Shown here: positions 1-9,500 of the stretch, piece after piece | Layout of the letters: the number at the start of each line of letters is the position of its first letter | Numbering within the stretch: position 1 is the stretch's first letter | Assembly: GCF_000373245.1 (NCBI RefSeq) | Contig: NZ_KB890755.1 | Location: 1 to 47,523, forward strand | DNA length: 47,523 nt | Reading direction: 5' to 3' | From: Echinicola pacifica DSM 19836 | Lineage (GTDB): Bacteria > Bacteroidota > Bacteroidia > Cytophagales > Cyclobacteriaceae | Notes under the pieces: generated by a model | Database searches by the model: none | The model's input: the letters and a program-made list of their open reading frames with translations, nothing else | What the model was told of the DNA's origin: nothing | Translations under genes and position numbers: made by a program

Positions 1-61
1 TATATAGGTAATCTGGCGGATTTGAGAAGGGACAATACTTAGTTTCAAAAGGGTATAAACG

Positions 62-92
62 AAAAAAAGCTATGAAAACAATCCATAGCTTT
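62..92 (-). terminator. Rho-independent terminator of the tRNA-like gene
   Basis: On the minus strand a perfect 9-bp stem (plus positions 66-74 pairing with 84-92) closes a 9-nt loop and is followed directly by a run of seven T (complement of 62-68, overlapping the stem base). It lies about 30 nt past the 3' end of the tRNA-like gene and fits termination of that transcript. Confidence 0.8.
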
Positions 93-123
93 AGTCAATT
101 AACAATAAACCCAAAATAACCTG

Positions 124-246
124 CTGTAGGAGAAGGACTCGAACCTCCACAGGGCAGTTAGGCAAAACACGAGCTCGATATTTGCTTTATCCCAGATCCC
201 CACCCCCGAGACAGGGGGGCATGTCTGCCAATTTCATCATCCTACA
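124..246 (-). tRNA. Atypical tRNA-like gene, anticodon GUC, very long variable arm
   Basis: The minus strand folds into a cloverleaf. The 7-bp acceptor stem pairs 246-240 with 131-125 and can extend by one pair, 247:124. U8 and G9 follow. A 3-bp D stem encloses a loop AAATTGGCAGA like that of tRNA-Leu. The anticodon stem is CCCCC/GGGGG (219-215 with 207-203) around the loop CTGTCTC (214-208), with U33 and anticodon GUC (212-210). The T arm has a 5-bp stem including one G-U pair and the loop TTCGAGT (143-137). The discriminator is G124 and CCA is not encoded. Between anticodon and T stems lie 54 nt (202-149), which can form a long hairpin arm; class II tRNAs usually have about 10-20. GUC, C38 and G73 are tRNA-Asp identity elements, but U37 is unusual. 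It may be a functional odd tRNA, a tRNA-like RNA, or a decaying tRNA. The fold is well supported; the amino acid is not known. Confidence 0.65.
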
Positions 247-292
247 GTATCTGAAGTGTCCACCTTATGTGTTTCACTTTCTTATTATAATT

Positions 293-324
293 CAAATGTA
301 AGGAAGGATTCATTACCTTACAAA
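293..324 (-). promoter_or_regulatory. Bacteroidota-type promoter for the tRNA-like gene
   Basis: Read on the minus strand, TTTG (complement of 321-324) is followed after 20 nt by TACATTTG (complement of 293-300). This matches the Bacteroidota housekeeping consensus TTTG-N19/20-TAnnTTTG. Transcription would start near 285, leaving a leader of about 40 nt before the tRNA-like fold. Confidence 0.6.
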
Positions 325-409
325 TATTTCAATAAAAATATTTAAAAATTCCATATTCAATAATAAAAATACAGAATTGCAACCGATTCCGTTATTTGAC
401 TCAGTCATT

Positions 410-433
410 TTTAGCCCTTGTTCAGCGGCTAAA
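410..433 (-). terminator. Hairpin just after the deacylase stop codon
   Basis: Perfect 7-bp stem (410-416 with 427-433) immediately downstream of the D-aminoacylase-type gene. It lacks a clear T run, so it is only a weak terminator or an mRNA 3'-end stabiliser. Confidence 0.35.
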
Positions 434-436
434 TTA

Positions 437-2029
437 TTATTTATGTTTCAGGGCCTTTCCCGCCAAGGCTCCTGTATATTCACCATGATCAATCGCCAGC
501 CTACCATTGACCCAAACAAAACTCATTCCTTCCGCCTCCTCATAAGGAGCATCAAAGGTGGCCATATCCCGGACTTTTTTGGGGTCAAAGGCGATAAGAT
601 CTGCATAATATCCCACTTTGATAAAGCCTCTTTCGGCCACATGGAAAGTGCTGGCAGTAAGCCCTGAGGATCGATGTACCATCATGGGGAGATCGATCAC
701 CTTACGATTCATTACATATTCGTGGATTTTGCGAGGGAAAGTCCCAAATTGCCGAGGATGGCCTGCTCCACCATCTGAGCCTGTCATCACCCAAGGCTGC
801 TGCATAAACCTATCCAGGTCGGACTCTTTCATATTATAAGAAATCACCTGGATACTCCCGTCCTTTCTCAATATATCCATCACTGTACCGGGGATATCCT
901 GATTCATTTTACTGGCCATTTCGCCCAGACTTTGGCCAATCAATTCCTGATCCCGGGCATCCGAAAAAATCAATGATTCTGGTCCCCCACGCTTGCGTAG
1001 GTTTTCCAAAATGCCATTATATAAGGTATCTCTTAGGCTGGGTTCATCAAATCGCCGCAGCATCTCCTCATAGCCGCCATCTTCCGCCCAGCGAGGCACC
1101 AAAGCCGCCTTAAGAGTGGTTCTGGACGCTAAATACGGATACTGATTTGCTGTTACCTTAATCCCTTTGCTTCTGGCTGCTTCGATGATGCGGATGACCT
1201 CAGGGCTCTCATCCCATACATCGGTCCCCAGGCATTTGATATGGGAAATATGGACATCCACGCCCGACTCTTCCCCAATGGAGATCGTCTCCCGCACCGC
1301 ATTAAGTAAGCCTATATTATAGGACCCTTCATCCCTCATATGAGTATCATAAATGCCATTATGCTCAGCCACGACCGTGGACAGTGCGACCACCTCCCCC
1401 ATTGAGGCAAAGCTTCCCGGAGCATAAAATAGCCCCGTAGAAATCCCGAAAGCTCCCTCCTTCATCGCTTTTGCCACCACCTCTTTCATTTCTTCCAATT
1501 CCTGCTCATTGGCCTCCTCTCCTTTCATGCCCATCACCACACGGCGTACCGACCCATGCCCCACCAGCAAGGCAGCATTGGTGCCAATCCCTGTGCGCTC
1601 CCAGTCATCCAGCTTCCGCTTTATAGGCATTGGGCTGCCTCCATCATTTCCCGCAAAGACAGTCGTGACTCCCTGCTTTAGGTACCGAGTATTGGACTTG
1701 GTCGCCTCCTCTGAGAGTTCGCGATCCACATGCGTATGAGGATCTATAAAGCCTGGCGCCAGGTATAACCCATTAATATCAATGGACTCCTTCGCTATAA
1801 TAGTAGCTGAACCTGGAGCTCCTATATAGCTTATGCGCTCACCAGTGATCCCAATATCCATCCTTTTGGCGGGAGCCTCGCTTCCATCCAACACCAAACC
1901 TCCATGAATAAACACATCCACTTCCACCCTTGGCTTACAGGAAACCATTAATATCAGATAAGAAAATACTGCGAGATGAAGAACCCGGTCAAGGCTCAGG
2001 AGGCTATTATTCATAATCCTATGCATCAT
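437..2029 (-). CDS. N-acyl-D-amino-acid deacylase (D-aminoacylase) family lipoprotein
   Basis: 530-residue amidohydrolase. The family removes the acyl group from N-acyl-D-amino acids. A hydrophobic N-terminus ends in the lipobox MVSC (C31), so it is probably a lipoprotein of the envelope. Metal-site motifs are visible: DPHTH (H98, H100), THMRDEG (H230), ISH (H263) and GSDGG (D419), with the family's HPR...GTFPR stretch following. At the place where characterised D-aminoacylases have GNCG, whose cysteine binds metal, this protein has GNDG (D129), so the metal site may differ. The ATG directly follows the racemase-like gene's TAA, suggesting translational coupling; a second in-frame ATG at residue 6 is an alternative start. 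It is the last gene of the locus. Substrate (D-Glu, D-Asp or other) cannot be read from sequence. Confidence 0.85.
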   Translation of the reverse strand: MMHRIMNNSLLSLDRVLHLAVFSYLILMVSCKPRVEVDVFIHGGLVLDGSEAPAKRMDIGITGERISYIGAPGSATIIAKESIDINGLYLAPGFIDPHTHVDRELSEEATKSNTRYLKQGVTTVFAGNDGGSPMPIKRKLDDWERTGIGTNAALLVGHGSVRRVVMGMKGEEANEQELEEMKEVVAKAMKEGAFGISTGLFYAPGSFASMGEVVALSTVVAEHNGIYDTHMRDEGSYNIGLLNAVRETISIGEESGVDVHISHIKCLGTDVWDESPEVIRIIEAARSKGIKVTANQYPYLASRTTLKAALVPRWAEDGGYEEMLRRFDEPSLRDTLYNGILENLRKRGGPESLIFSDARDQELIGQSLGEMASKMNQDIPGTVMDILRKDGSIQVISYNMKESDLDRFMQQPWVMTGSDGGAGHPRQFGTFPRKIHEYVMNRKVIDLPMMVHRSSGLTASTFHVAERGFIKVGYYADLIAFDPKKVRDMATFDAPYEEAEGMSFVWVNGRLAIDHGEYTGALAGKALKHK

Positions 2030-3535
2030 TTATTTTTTATCAAGTCCTGGGATCAGGTGAAAGGTAGAAGGGATAGTGGCTGCAAATCTTTCTATGGTTT
2101 CTGCTGGGATATTGCTTTTTGAAAAAGGCACCACCTTTACATACTCCTGAATCTCCCCTGCGGAGCGGCCATATTTATAGGCATAAGGAAAGCGATCCTG
2201 CTCATCTATCTCCACCTCAGCATTGTCGGGATTGGGGACACTAATATAAAACCTACTATTATTGATATTGCCCGAAGGGTTAAAGAGTTTTTTGTCTCTC
2301 ATATAAGCATACAGCTCCTGCGCCACATTCACCGCAGGATCAATGATGGCCACTTCCTCCTGCATCAGCTCCCGATAGATATAAGATCCCTCCCGCTTAT
2401 AATTATATAATTCCTTCAATACGAGATCGATGTCCGTGCTGAGATAGGGATAATGTGTGCATCCCAAAACGATTGCTTTTAGCGGTAAGGCCTTAGGATC
2501 CTTCCGCATCTGCTCCATCAAGGATACCAGATGGTAGCGCACATAATTCTCCGAGTCATTGATCTGGAGCACGGTACAATCATCCGTATTCCTGGAATCA
2601 CAAAGCATCTTGCCATGGTCAAAATCGAAGTTATAGATGTCCATCAGCGTTTTATCGATTTGATATGCTGAGTTTTGAAGGGAGGGACCACGATAATCAT
2701 CCCGGGGCTGGCGGGCATTACGGTCTATAAAATCCGGCTCCTCATCCACCGCCTCAGCGATTCCATGGCCTCCTTGATTGTATATATTGATCTGACCTGT
2801 ATAGCCCAGCTCCTTCTTAATTCTCAATAGGGTATTTTCATAGCCTTTGGAAGCCACAGTCCCCACGGTGGCCATCACTCCTATACTCCCATCCTCGTCC
2901 TTTTGGAATTTCTGCAAAGCCCCACGAGCTCCAGCATCGATCACCCCGATCACCTTCAGGTCGATTCCCGCCTTTTGGATAAATTCATCTATCAGCTCCT
3001 TGCCATAAGCCGTGGCTGTATTGCAGGCGATGACTAGGGTTTTGACCTGCCGTTTCGTGGTTTTAGGACTTGGGTCGCTTGCGCTGGCATAGTATTTCTG
3101 CGCAAGCATAAATTGTGTATCCTTGAGGATATGCTCCACGAGCAGGTCTGTTTTATCCTCACTGGAATAATTGCCATAGGGCATATTGGCCTGATCGGCC
3201 AAATAAATAAATTCTTCACCATTAAAATCCGGTAATCCATCTGCGCCTTTAGTGCCTGTTTTCTCTTGGTATTCATCAAATCTCACCAAAGCATCCAGCA
3301 CAGTAAGCCCACCCGTACCCGAGTCAAACACCCCAATGGGAAGGGTCTTCTGCAGGGCTGGATAAGTGTCGAAATCTATATAGTAGAAATTATCCTTATC
3401 CTCTAATATGGCCTGCTCAATAGGCATCAAATCCTTATTAGCAGCTGATTTTGCCTGTTCCGTGTCTTGGCTATGGCCACAAGCGGTGGCCAGCATAGCG
3501 CTCAGGAGACTGAGGGGAAATAGAATCTTTTTCAT
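2030..3535 (-). CDS. Exported MurI-type glutamate racemase homologue, lipoprotein
   Basis: 501 residues, about twice the length of ordinary glutamate racemase (about 265). The racemase core is clear: GVFDSGTGGLTV (D71, S72), ADQANMPYGNYS (about 113-124), VIACNTATA (C171), and VLGCTHYPYL (C359, H361), so both catalytic cysteines and the flanking Asp and His are present. Unlike cytoplasmic MurI, it starts with a signal peptide ending LATAC (C19), pointing to a lipid-anchored envelope protein. The extra length is a leader of about 45 residues plus insertions around 86-108 and 262-335 and an extended C-terminus. The gene starts 6 bp after the serine hydrolase and abuts the deacylase. MurI interconverts L- and D-glutamate in peptidoglycan synthesis; here a catabolic or scavenging role is more likely. 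Aspartate or another acidic amino acid is also possible. Confidence 0.85.
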   Translation of the reverse strand: MKKILFPLSLLSAMLATACGHSQDTEQAKSAANKDLMPIEQAILEDKDNFYYIDFDTYPALQKTLPIGVFDSGTGGLTVLDALVRFDEYQEKTGTKGADGLPDFNGEEFIYLADQANMPYGNYSSEDKTDLLVEHILKDTQFMLAQKYYASASDPSPKTTKRQVKTLVIACNTATAYGKELIDEFIQKAGIDLKVIGVIDAGARGALQKFQKDEDGSIGVMATVGTVASKGYENTLLRIKKELGYTGQINIYNQGGHGIAEAVDEEPDFIDRNARQPRDDYRGPSLQNSAYQIDKTLMDIYNFDFDHGKMLCDSRNTDDCTVLQINDSENYVRYHLVSLMEQMRKDPKALPLKAIVLGCTHYPYLSTDIDLVLKELYNYKREGSYIYRELMQEEVAIIDPAVNVAQELYAYMRDKKLFNPSGNINNSRFYISVPNPDNAEVEIDEQDRFPYAYKYGRSAGEIQEYVKVVPFSKSNIPAETIERFAATIPSTFHLIPGLDKK

Positions 3536-3541
3536 AGTATT

Positions 3542-4837
3542 TTATTTTTTTATGGCCGATCGAATAGCCTCAAGCTCTTCTGATTTATAAGTATATTTCT
3601 CCAAATCTAAGCCTTCCAGCCAGGCATTAGCATCGAAATCCGGAGAACAAAAAAGATGGGTAAACTCCTGCTGCAGGTAGGGTTTTATGACTGCGGGGCG
3701 GCGACCGGTGACGATATCGTCCACGGCTTCCCTAATCTCCTTCATATAAGGGCTATACGTATTATTGAGCAAAACCACAGTGCTTTTGATATCCCTAAAT
3801 CGTTTGATATAACTGAGATTCCCAGCCCAACTACCCGTATGATAACTCACTGATCCTACTTTTTCATCTTCATAATTATGCAATCCATAGCCATAGTCAG
3901 TTTCCACCCCTTCGAATTCTACCGGGCTAAACATCGCTTCCTTGGTGGATGCAGAAAGAAACTTATCACCATACAGCAGTCGGTCCCATTTCAGCAAATC
4001 CTCCACGCTCATGGATAGTCTTCCAGGTCCAAAACGGCCACTCAGGAAATAATAATAACTCTTGTCGGGTAAATTTTCCGGCCTGATATACTCACAAGAA
4101 TCACTCGACCACATAAAGGACGGCGCATAATCCTTCATGGAGTAAATCTCAGATCGCAGGTAAAATCCAGCAGACTTGAGATGAAAGGGCCTGAAAAGCA
4201 CTGACTCCAAGTACTGATCCAGGCTCATGCCCGATGCCGCCTCCACTATCTCTGCCAGCAATAAATAACCCGTATTACTATAATCGTAATCAGTGCCTGG
4301 CGCAAACTTTGCCGCCGGCTTCTCCTGGATAAAATACGCCACAATATCAGCATTGGTAGCGAACTGATCCGCCGGCCAGTGCTCCTTAAAATAATTGGTA
4401 TAATCAGGCAATCCACCAGTATGACTCAGCAAATGCTCGATGGTCAGCCCTTCATAAGGAAAACCATTTGGCAAATAAGCCTTGACGTCATCGCTCACGC
4501 TCAACTTCCCATTCTGCTGCAACAGCATAATGGCCGATGCCGTAAACTGCTTGGACACGGAAGCCACCTCCATCGAGGTACGAAGCGTCCAGTTTTCTTC
4601 CGTTTCCACATTGGCTAAGCCATAGGCAGAAGAAAAAATTAATTCACCCTCATGTACCACCGCCACGGCACCATTAAACATCTGCTGGGCATAGAGGTAG
4701 TTAAACAAGCTATCCAATGAGACTCTCATCTCCGAACCCTCCTTCGCCACCACGGGAGCAGGGGTAGTACAGGAATACAGACCTATACAGAGGCCTGCAA
4801 TAACCAATAGAAGGGACTGATATAGGTGTCTTTTCAT
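3542..4837 (-). CDS. Class C beta-lactamase-fold serine hydrolase, lipoprotein
   Basis: 431 residues of the beta-lactamase/penicillin-binding-protein C family (PF00144), which covers AmpC beta-lactamases, D-aminopeptidases, DD-peptidases and esterases. Signal peptide with lipobox LYSC (C23). Active-site motifs are intact: SVSK (nucleophile S93, K96), YSN (Y186-N188) and HTG (H333-G335) in place of KTG. HTG is common in the peptidase and esterase members, so a resistance enzyme is less likely. The gene lies 243 bp after susD and 6 bp before the racemase homologue. In this context hydrolysis of a D-residue-containing peptide or ester is a reasonable inference. Substrate unproven. Confidence 0.85.
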   Translation of the reverse strand: MKRHLYQSLLLVIAGLCIGLYSCTTPAPVVAKEGSEMRVSLDSLFNYLYAQQMFNGAVAVVHEGELIFSSAYGLANVETEENWTLRTSMEVASVSKQFTASAIMLLQQNGKLSVSDDVKAYLPNGFPYEGLTIEHLLSHTGGLPDYTNYFKEHWPADQFATNADIVAYFIQEKPAAKFAPGTDYDYSNTGYLLLAEIVEAASGMSLDQYLESVLFRPFHLKSAGFYLRSEIYSMKDYAPSFMWSSDSCEYIRPENLPDKSYYYFLSGRFGPGRLSMSVEDLLKWDRLLYGDKFLSASTKEAMFSPVEFEGVETDYGYGLHNYEDEKVGSVSYHTGSWAGNLSYIKRFRDIKSTVVLLNNTYSPYMKEIREAVDDIVTGRRPAVIKPYLQQEFTHLFCSPDFDANAWLEGLDLEKYTYKSEELEAIRSAIKK

Positions 4838-5027
4838 GCTTACTTTCTATTTATAAGGTCCGACAGGCTTAGTGGATACCCTTTTCCCAGCTGATAGCCA
4901 GTAGTGATATCGATTAGTATCAGCCACTTACGTGGCAAATAAAATTCGTGTACTCCACAAAATCATGGTATTACACTGATCAATTTAGATACATTTAACT
5001 GATTTACAATCACTTAATCAGGAGAAT

Positions 5028-5058
5028 AAAAAACTGGGGAAACCCAATGGATCCCCCC
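5028..5058 (-). terminator. Possible terminator/attenuator between susD and the enzyme genes
   Basis: On the minus strand a G-rich/C-rich imperfect stem (5053-5058 with 5036-5039, plus a short inner pairing) is followed by six T (complement of 5028-5033). It starts about 20 nt past the susD stop. It could reduce read-through into the three downstream enzyme genes. The stem is short, so this is tentative. Confidence 0.4.
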
Positions 5059-5080
5059 GATTATCACCTAACACCTGAGC

Positions 5081-6493
5081 TTAATACCCAGGATTTTGAT
5101 CATTAATATTTGGGTTTGCATTCAGTTCATTCAGCGGAATGGGCAGGATAAACCTATCGTTTGGATAGGCCGCCTGGATCACTGCATCACCTTGATCAAT
5201 GGTCACTCCTCTTTTATTTCTGCTAAGGTCAAATAAGCGATGGCCTTCAAATGCCAGCTCTTTTCGTCTTTCCTCTAATATTCTATCCAATAAGGCCTCT
5301 CCTTGAAGGGAGATTACCTCTGCCTGAGGATCCCGCATTTGCGCCAGCAGATTAAGATCAGCAAGTGCCAGCGCTTCCTGACTGGTTTTGGCATATGCCT
5401 CAGCGCGGTTGAGGTACAGCTCGGCTAATCGAATAATCTTGATATTATCAGTCTCCAATGCTCCTTCAGGAAATTTATTAATCACCAAAGCATTGGATTC
5501 TGCTCCCTGTTTTGCAGTCCTGAGAATGGCGGTTTTGCGGGAATCAGACTCCTCATATAGCGCATATAAGCTCTCCGTAGCCAGCGCATCCGCATATCCT
5601 GCTAGCGCAAAGAAATGGCCCAAGCTATTACTTCCCTCGTTGTCCACGACGGAATAGACGATCTCAAAGAGCACCTCCTGGCTAAAGTCATCTGCCCAAA
5701 GCGAGCTATAACTAGCGGCATCCAATAAGGAATACCTCCCGCTTTCGATCACCTCAGTGGCGTACTGGGCAGCCAGTTCATTCTGCTCGGTATAGAGGTA
5801 CACCCTTGACAGCAGTGCCTTTGCGGAATTTATGGAAAATGTACCCTGGGCCGTTTGTTTATTCATCAGACTAAGGGCCTTGCTGAGATCAGAGATGATC
5901 AGGTCATAGTCTTGCTTTACGGTATTTCTAGCTGGAGAAATAGGATCATCGCCGATGCTTGCAATCGCCGGAACCCCTGGATGACTGGCATCCGCGGTAA
6001 AATTATACGATTGACCGAAGAAGCGTGTCAGGTCAAAAAGGGCCAGGGCTCTTAAGGCGTAAGCCTCTCCTACCATTTGATTGGCCTCTGCCAGCTGGTC
6101 TCCAGCGAGCGAAAGCTGCTCTCCCCCCTGGATGGCACGGCTGGCATTGATGATGACTTCATAGCCAGCATTCCACAGATCATCCGCATAGGAATCCTGC
6201 TCACGAACCACGAAATTATTATAATCCAGGTACCTGCCAGTATTCCGCAAACTCAGGAATAGGTTATCAGCCATCAGCTCGGGGATGACATACGCCGTCC
6301 TTCCATAATAGCCGTTTTGTTGCAATTTGCTGTACACCCCATTAAGGGCGGTTTGCAAGGTTTTTACATCGGTTACCGCTGTTTCGGTGGCCACACTTTG
6401 TTCCGGTTGGATCTCCAGGAATGACTCACTGCAACCAGAAAATCCAGCCACGGTAAGCGATCCTGCCAAAAGATATATTGTTAGTTTTTTCAT
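5081..6493 (-). CDS. SusD/RagB family outer-membrane lipoprotein
   Basis: 470 residues. SusD-type proteins are surface lipoproteins that bind nutrient and form a lid on the SusC channel. Signal peptide ends GFSGC (C21). The N-terminus then reads FLEIQPEQSV, typical of the family. TPR-like helical stretches follow, and the C-terminal region has RILEERRKELAFEGHRLFDL, a hallmark of SusD/RagB. It begins 13 bp after the partner susC, as usual for these pairs. The enzyme genes downstream point to a peptide or acyl-amino-acid substrate rather than a glycan; that is inference. Confidence 0.93.
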   Translation of the reverse strand: MKKLTIYLLAGSLTVAGFSGCSESFLEIQPEQSVATETAVTDVKTLQTALNGVYSKLQQNGYYGRTAYVIPELMADNLFLSLRNTGRYLDYNNFVVREQDSYADDLWNAGYEVIINASRAIQGGEQLSLAGDQLAEANQMVGEAYALRALALFDLTRFFGQSYNFTADASHPGVPAIASIGDDPISPARNTVKQDYDLIISDLSKALSLMNKQTAQGTFSINSAKALLSRVYLYTEQNELAAQYATEVIESGRYSLLDAASYSSLWADDFSQEVLFEIVYSVVDNEGSNSLGHFFALAGYADALATESLYALYEESDSRKTAILRTAKQGAESNALVINKFPEGALETDNIKIIRLAELYLNRAEAYAKTSQEALALADLNLLAQMRDPQAEVISLQGEALLDRILEERRKELAFEGHRLFDLSRNKRGVTIDQGDAVIQAAYPNDRFILPIPLNELNANPNINDQNPGY

Positions 6494-6506
6494 GATAGGT
6501 CAAGAA

Positions 6507-9500
6507 TTAAAAGGAGAAATCAATACCCAATAAATACTGTCTGGAGGTCGGGATACGTAAATCAGTCATCCCTGCGATGCCCACTTCTGGGTCAGATTCC
6601 AGGTTTTTGTCTTTCACCCAAGTCCATACATTATTGCCACGAAGGTAGATTTTAGCATTGCTGATCTTGAGTTTGCTCAGCACTGCGCTCGGAAGGTTAT
6701 ATGAAAGGGTGATATCTCGCAGTCTGATATAAGTGCCATCGTATAAGAATCTGGTGGAGTGCTGAGCGCTGCTACCAGACTGAGTATTGCCCCAGACCAT
6801 CTTGGGCACATCCGTCACATCTCCTGGCTCCTGCCATCTTCTATCGTAAATCTTACGGCTCATATTGCCTCGATCATTCAACTCCGCACTGCCATCACTC
6901 GCCAGGTATCTTCCCCAATAGTCATAAACCTTATTACCATAATTGAGGTAAAAGAGGAAGGACAAATTGAAATTTTTGTAGGCAAAATTATTGGTCAGGC
7001 CAGCAAAGAACTTTGGCAGAGCACTGCCTTGCTCATAAGGATCCGCCAGTTTATAATCATTGGTGGTCTCCGTTTCGCTGGCATCGGTAAACCACAGGGC
7101 ATCACCATTTGCGGCATCCACTCCTGCATAGCCAGGCATATAGAAGCTATAATAGTCGCCTCCCTCTCTTCGGATATATTGACCTTCTATGATCTGCTCA
7201 TCATTATTTAGCTGTAGGATCTCATTCTTGTTGGTGGTCAGGTTCAGATCTGTACTCCAAAACAAGCCTTCTGGCTGGTCGATATTGACAGAACTTAAGC
7301 TCAGCTCCCAACCGCGGTTTTGCATCTCGCCAATATTGGCCATATAGCTGGTGATGCCATTGGTGCCAGAGATGGGCACATTCAGCAGCAGGTCTGAAGT
7401 CACTCGGTTATAATACTCAATGGTACCCGAAATCGACTTTACAATTCTAAAATCCAAGCCTATGTTCATCGGCTTATTCTTCTCCCAGGTCAAAAATGGA
7501 TTGGACTGCTGAGAGTAAGCATACCCTGGTGAACCATTATAGTCGTTTCCTGTATTATACAGACCCCGGGATTCGAAATCTCCAATCCCCTGGTTACCAT
7601 TGATCCCATAACTGGCTCTCAGTTTGAGTTCATCCACCCAGCTGGATTCCATAAAAGCTTCCTTATGGATATTCCAACCTAAGCCCACAGAGCCGAAATT
7701 AGCATACCTTACGGAGGAGCCAAAGCGGGAGGACCCATCTCTTCTGCCCGTCACATTGAGGTAATATCGATCGGTATAAGAGTAGTTGGCGCTTAAGAAA
7801 TAAGAAGTAATGGAAGAGGCAGTCTTTTCCGAAGAAGCGTCTCTTTTTACCGAGGCATTGGCTAGGGTGGTCAAGCCTGGCGCTCCATAATTGCTAGCAT
7901 AAGCAAATACGGAGTTAGCGGAGATTTTCTGCGCTTCCTGACCTAGGGTAAAGTTGATGGTGTTTTTATCATCCATAATCCATCGGTATTTCAGTAGGTT
8001 GGTCACATTCCAGTTGACTACCATATTGGTATAAGCACGACCACGGCCTCCATCATTTCGACCTTCGCCGAAGTAGGGATTGTCATATTGAAATTCATCA
8101 GCCAGGTTAAAATCCAATGACGCTTTGGTCTCAAAGGAGAAGTCATTGAGGATATCGTACTTCACGCCCACATTTCCTAAGGCGTTATAAAGTTTGGTTT
8201 CCCGGATATTCTCATTGACCAGTCCCACAGGATTATAGGTAAGGAGAATATCTGTATTATAGCTTCCATCTTCATTATATACGGGCTCCCAAGGGACCTC
8301 TCGGAACATACTTCTGATGGGATTATTGGCGCTTCCTGCTTCGCTATTGGTATGTAGCAGCTGGGTATTTGCTGCCAGCCCGAGGTCTAGGGTAAGCTTA
8401 TCGGTGGCAGAATGGCGCACATTCACCTTACCATTAAGTTTTTCGTAGTCTATCCCAATTACAGGCGCCTGCTGGTCATAATAACCGATGGAGCTATAGA
8501 AATTCGTTTTTTCATTTCCTCCGGAAGCACTGATATAATATTGCTGATAGGTCCCATCACGGGTGATGACATCAAACCAATTGGTATTGATATTTTCGTC
8601 GATTCTGCTGTAGATATATTCTTCTGCGAGCTGCTGCGATTCTCCAGTATTCACTCGGGATTCTACCAATAGTTCGGCAAGCTCCGGGGTGGTAAGTGGT
8701 CTATTTCTATCATCTAATAATACTTGGGAGGTTCCTCGCTGCATGCTGACATCAAACTTTGTTTTGCCAGACTTCCCTTGCTTTGTGGTGATTAGGATGA
8801 CCCCATTGGCTCCTCTTGACCCATAAATGGAAGTGGCTGAGGCATCTTTTAGCACCGTCATGGAGGCTATATCATTTGGATTTAGCCCAGCGATGGTATT
8901 GGAGCTGGTGGCGATCTGGGAGATATTCCCCGCTACCACTGGAATCCCATCTATCACATATAAGGGATCCGAGCTGGCATTAATAGATCCTACCCCACGG
9001 ATACGGATATTGGGGGCATATCCTGGCTGTCCGGAAGGCGCTGCGGACTGTACCCCAGCGATATTTCCTTGTAAACTTTCCTGAAAAGAAGCTCGTGGCG
9101 CTCCCTGGACCTTGTCCATATTTACATCCACTGCAGAGCCGGTAAATGAGGCTCTGGTCTGCTCACCATAGGCGACCACGACCACTTCATCCAGAGATTG
9201 CACATCATTGTCCATGACTATGGCCACTTGTCGCTGATCTGCCGAAAGGGCAATTTCCTTTTTCTTATAGCCTACAAATGAGACTACCAAAGTGACTGGC
9301 CCCTCAGGAACAGATAGGGAAAATCGCCCATCCAGATCTGTCACGGTACCCTTGGTGGTCCCCTTGATCATAAGACTTACCCCTGGGAGGGTCTCTCCAT
9401 CGGCAGTTCGCACTTCACCACTTACCTCCCTCGCCGCCTTCACCGTCGCTATAGCCCTGCTGGATGTGCTGCGCATCAGGGTCGGGGAGCTCATCGCTGC

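Noticed and set aside
3542-4837. Antibiotic-resistance beta-lactamase
   Set aside because: HTG rather than KTG motif, lipoprotein form and gene context fit a D-peptidase/esterase-like member better.
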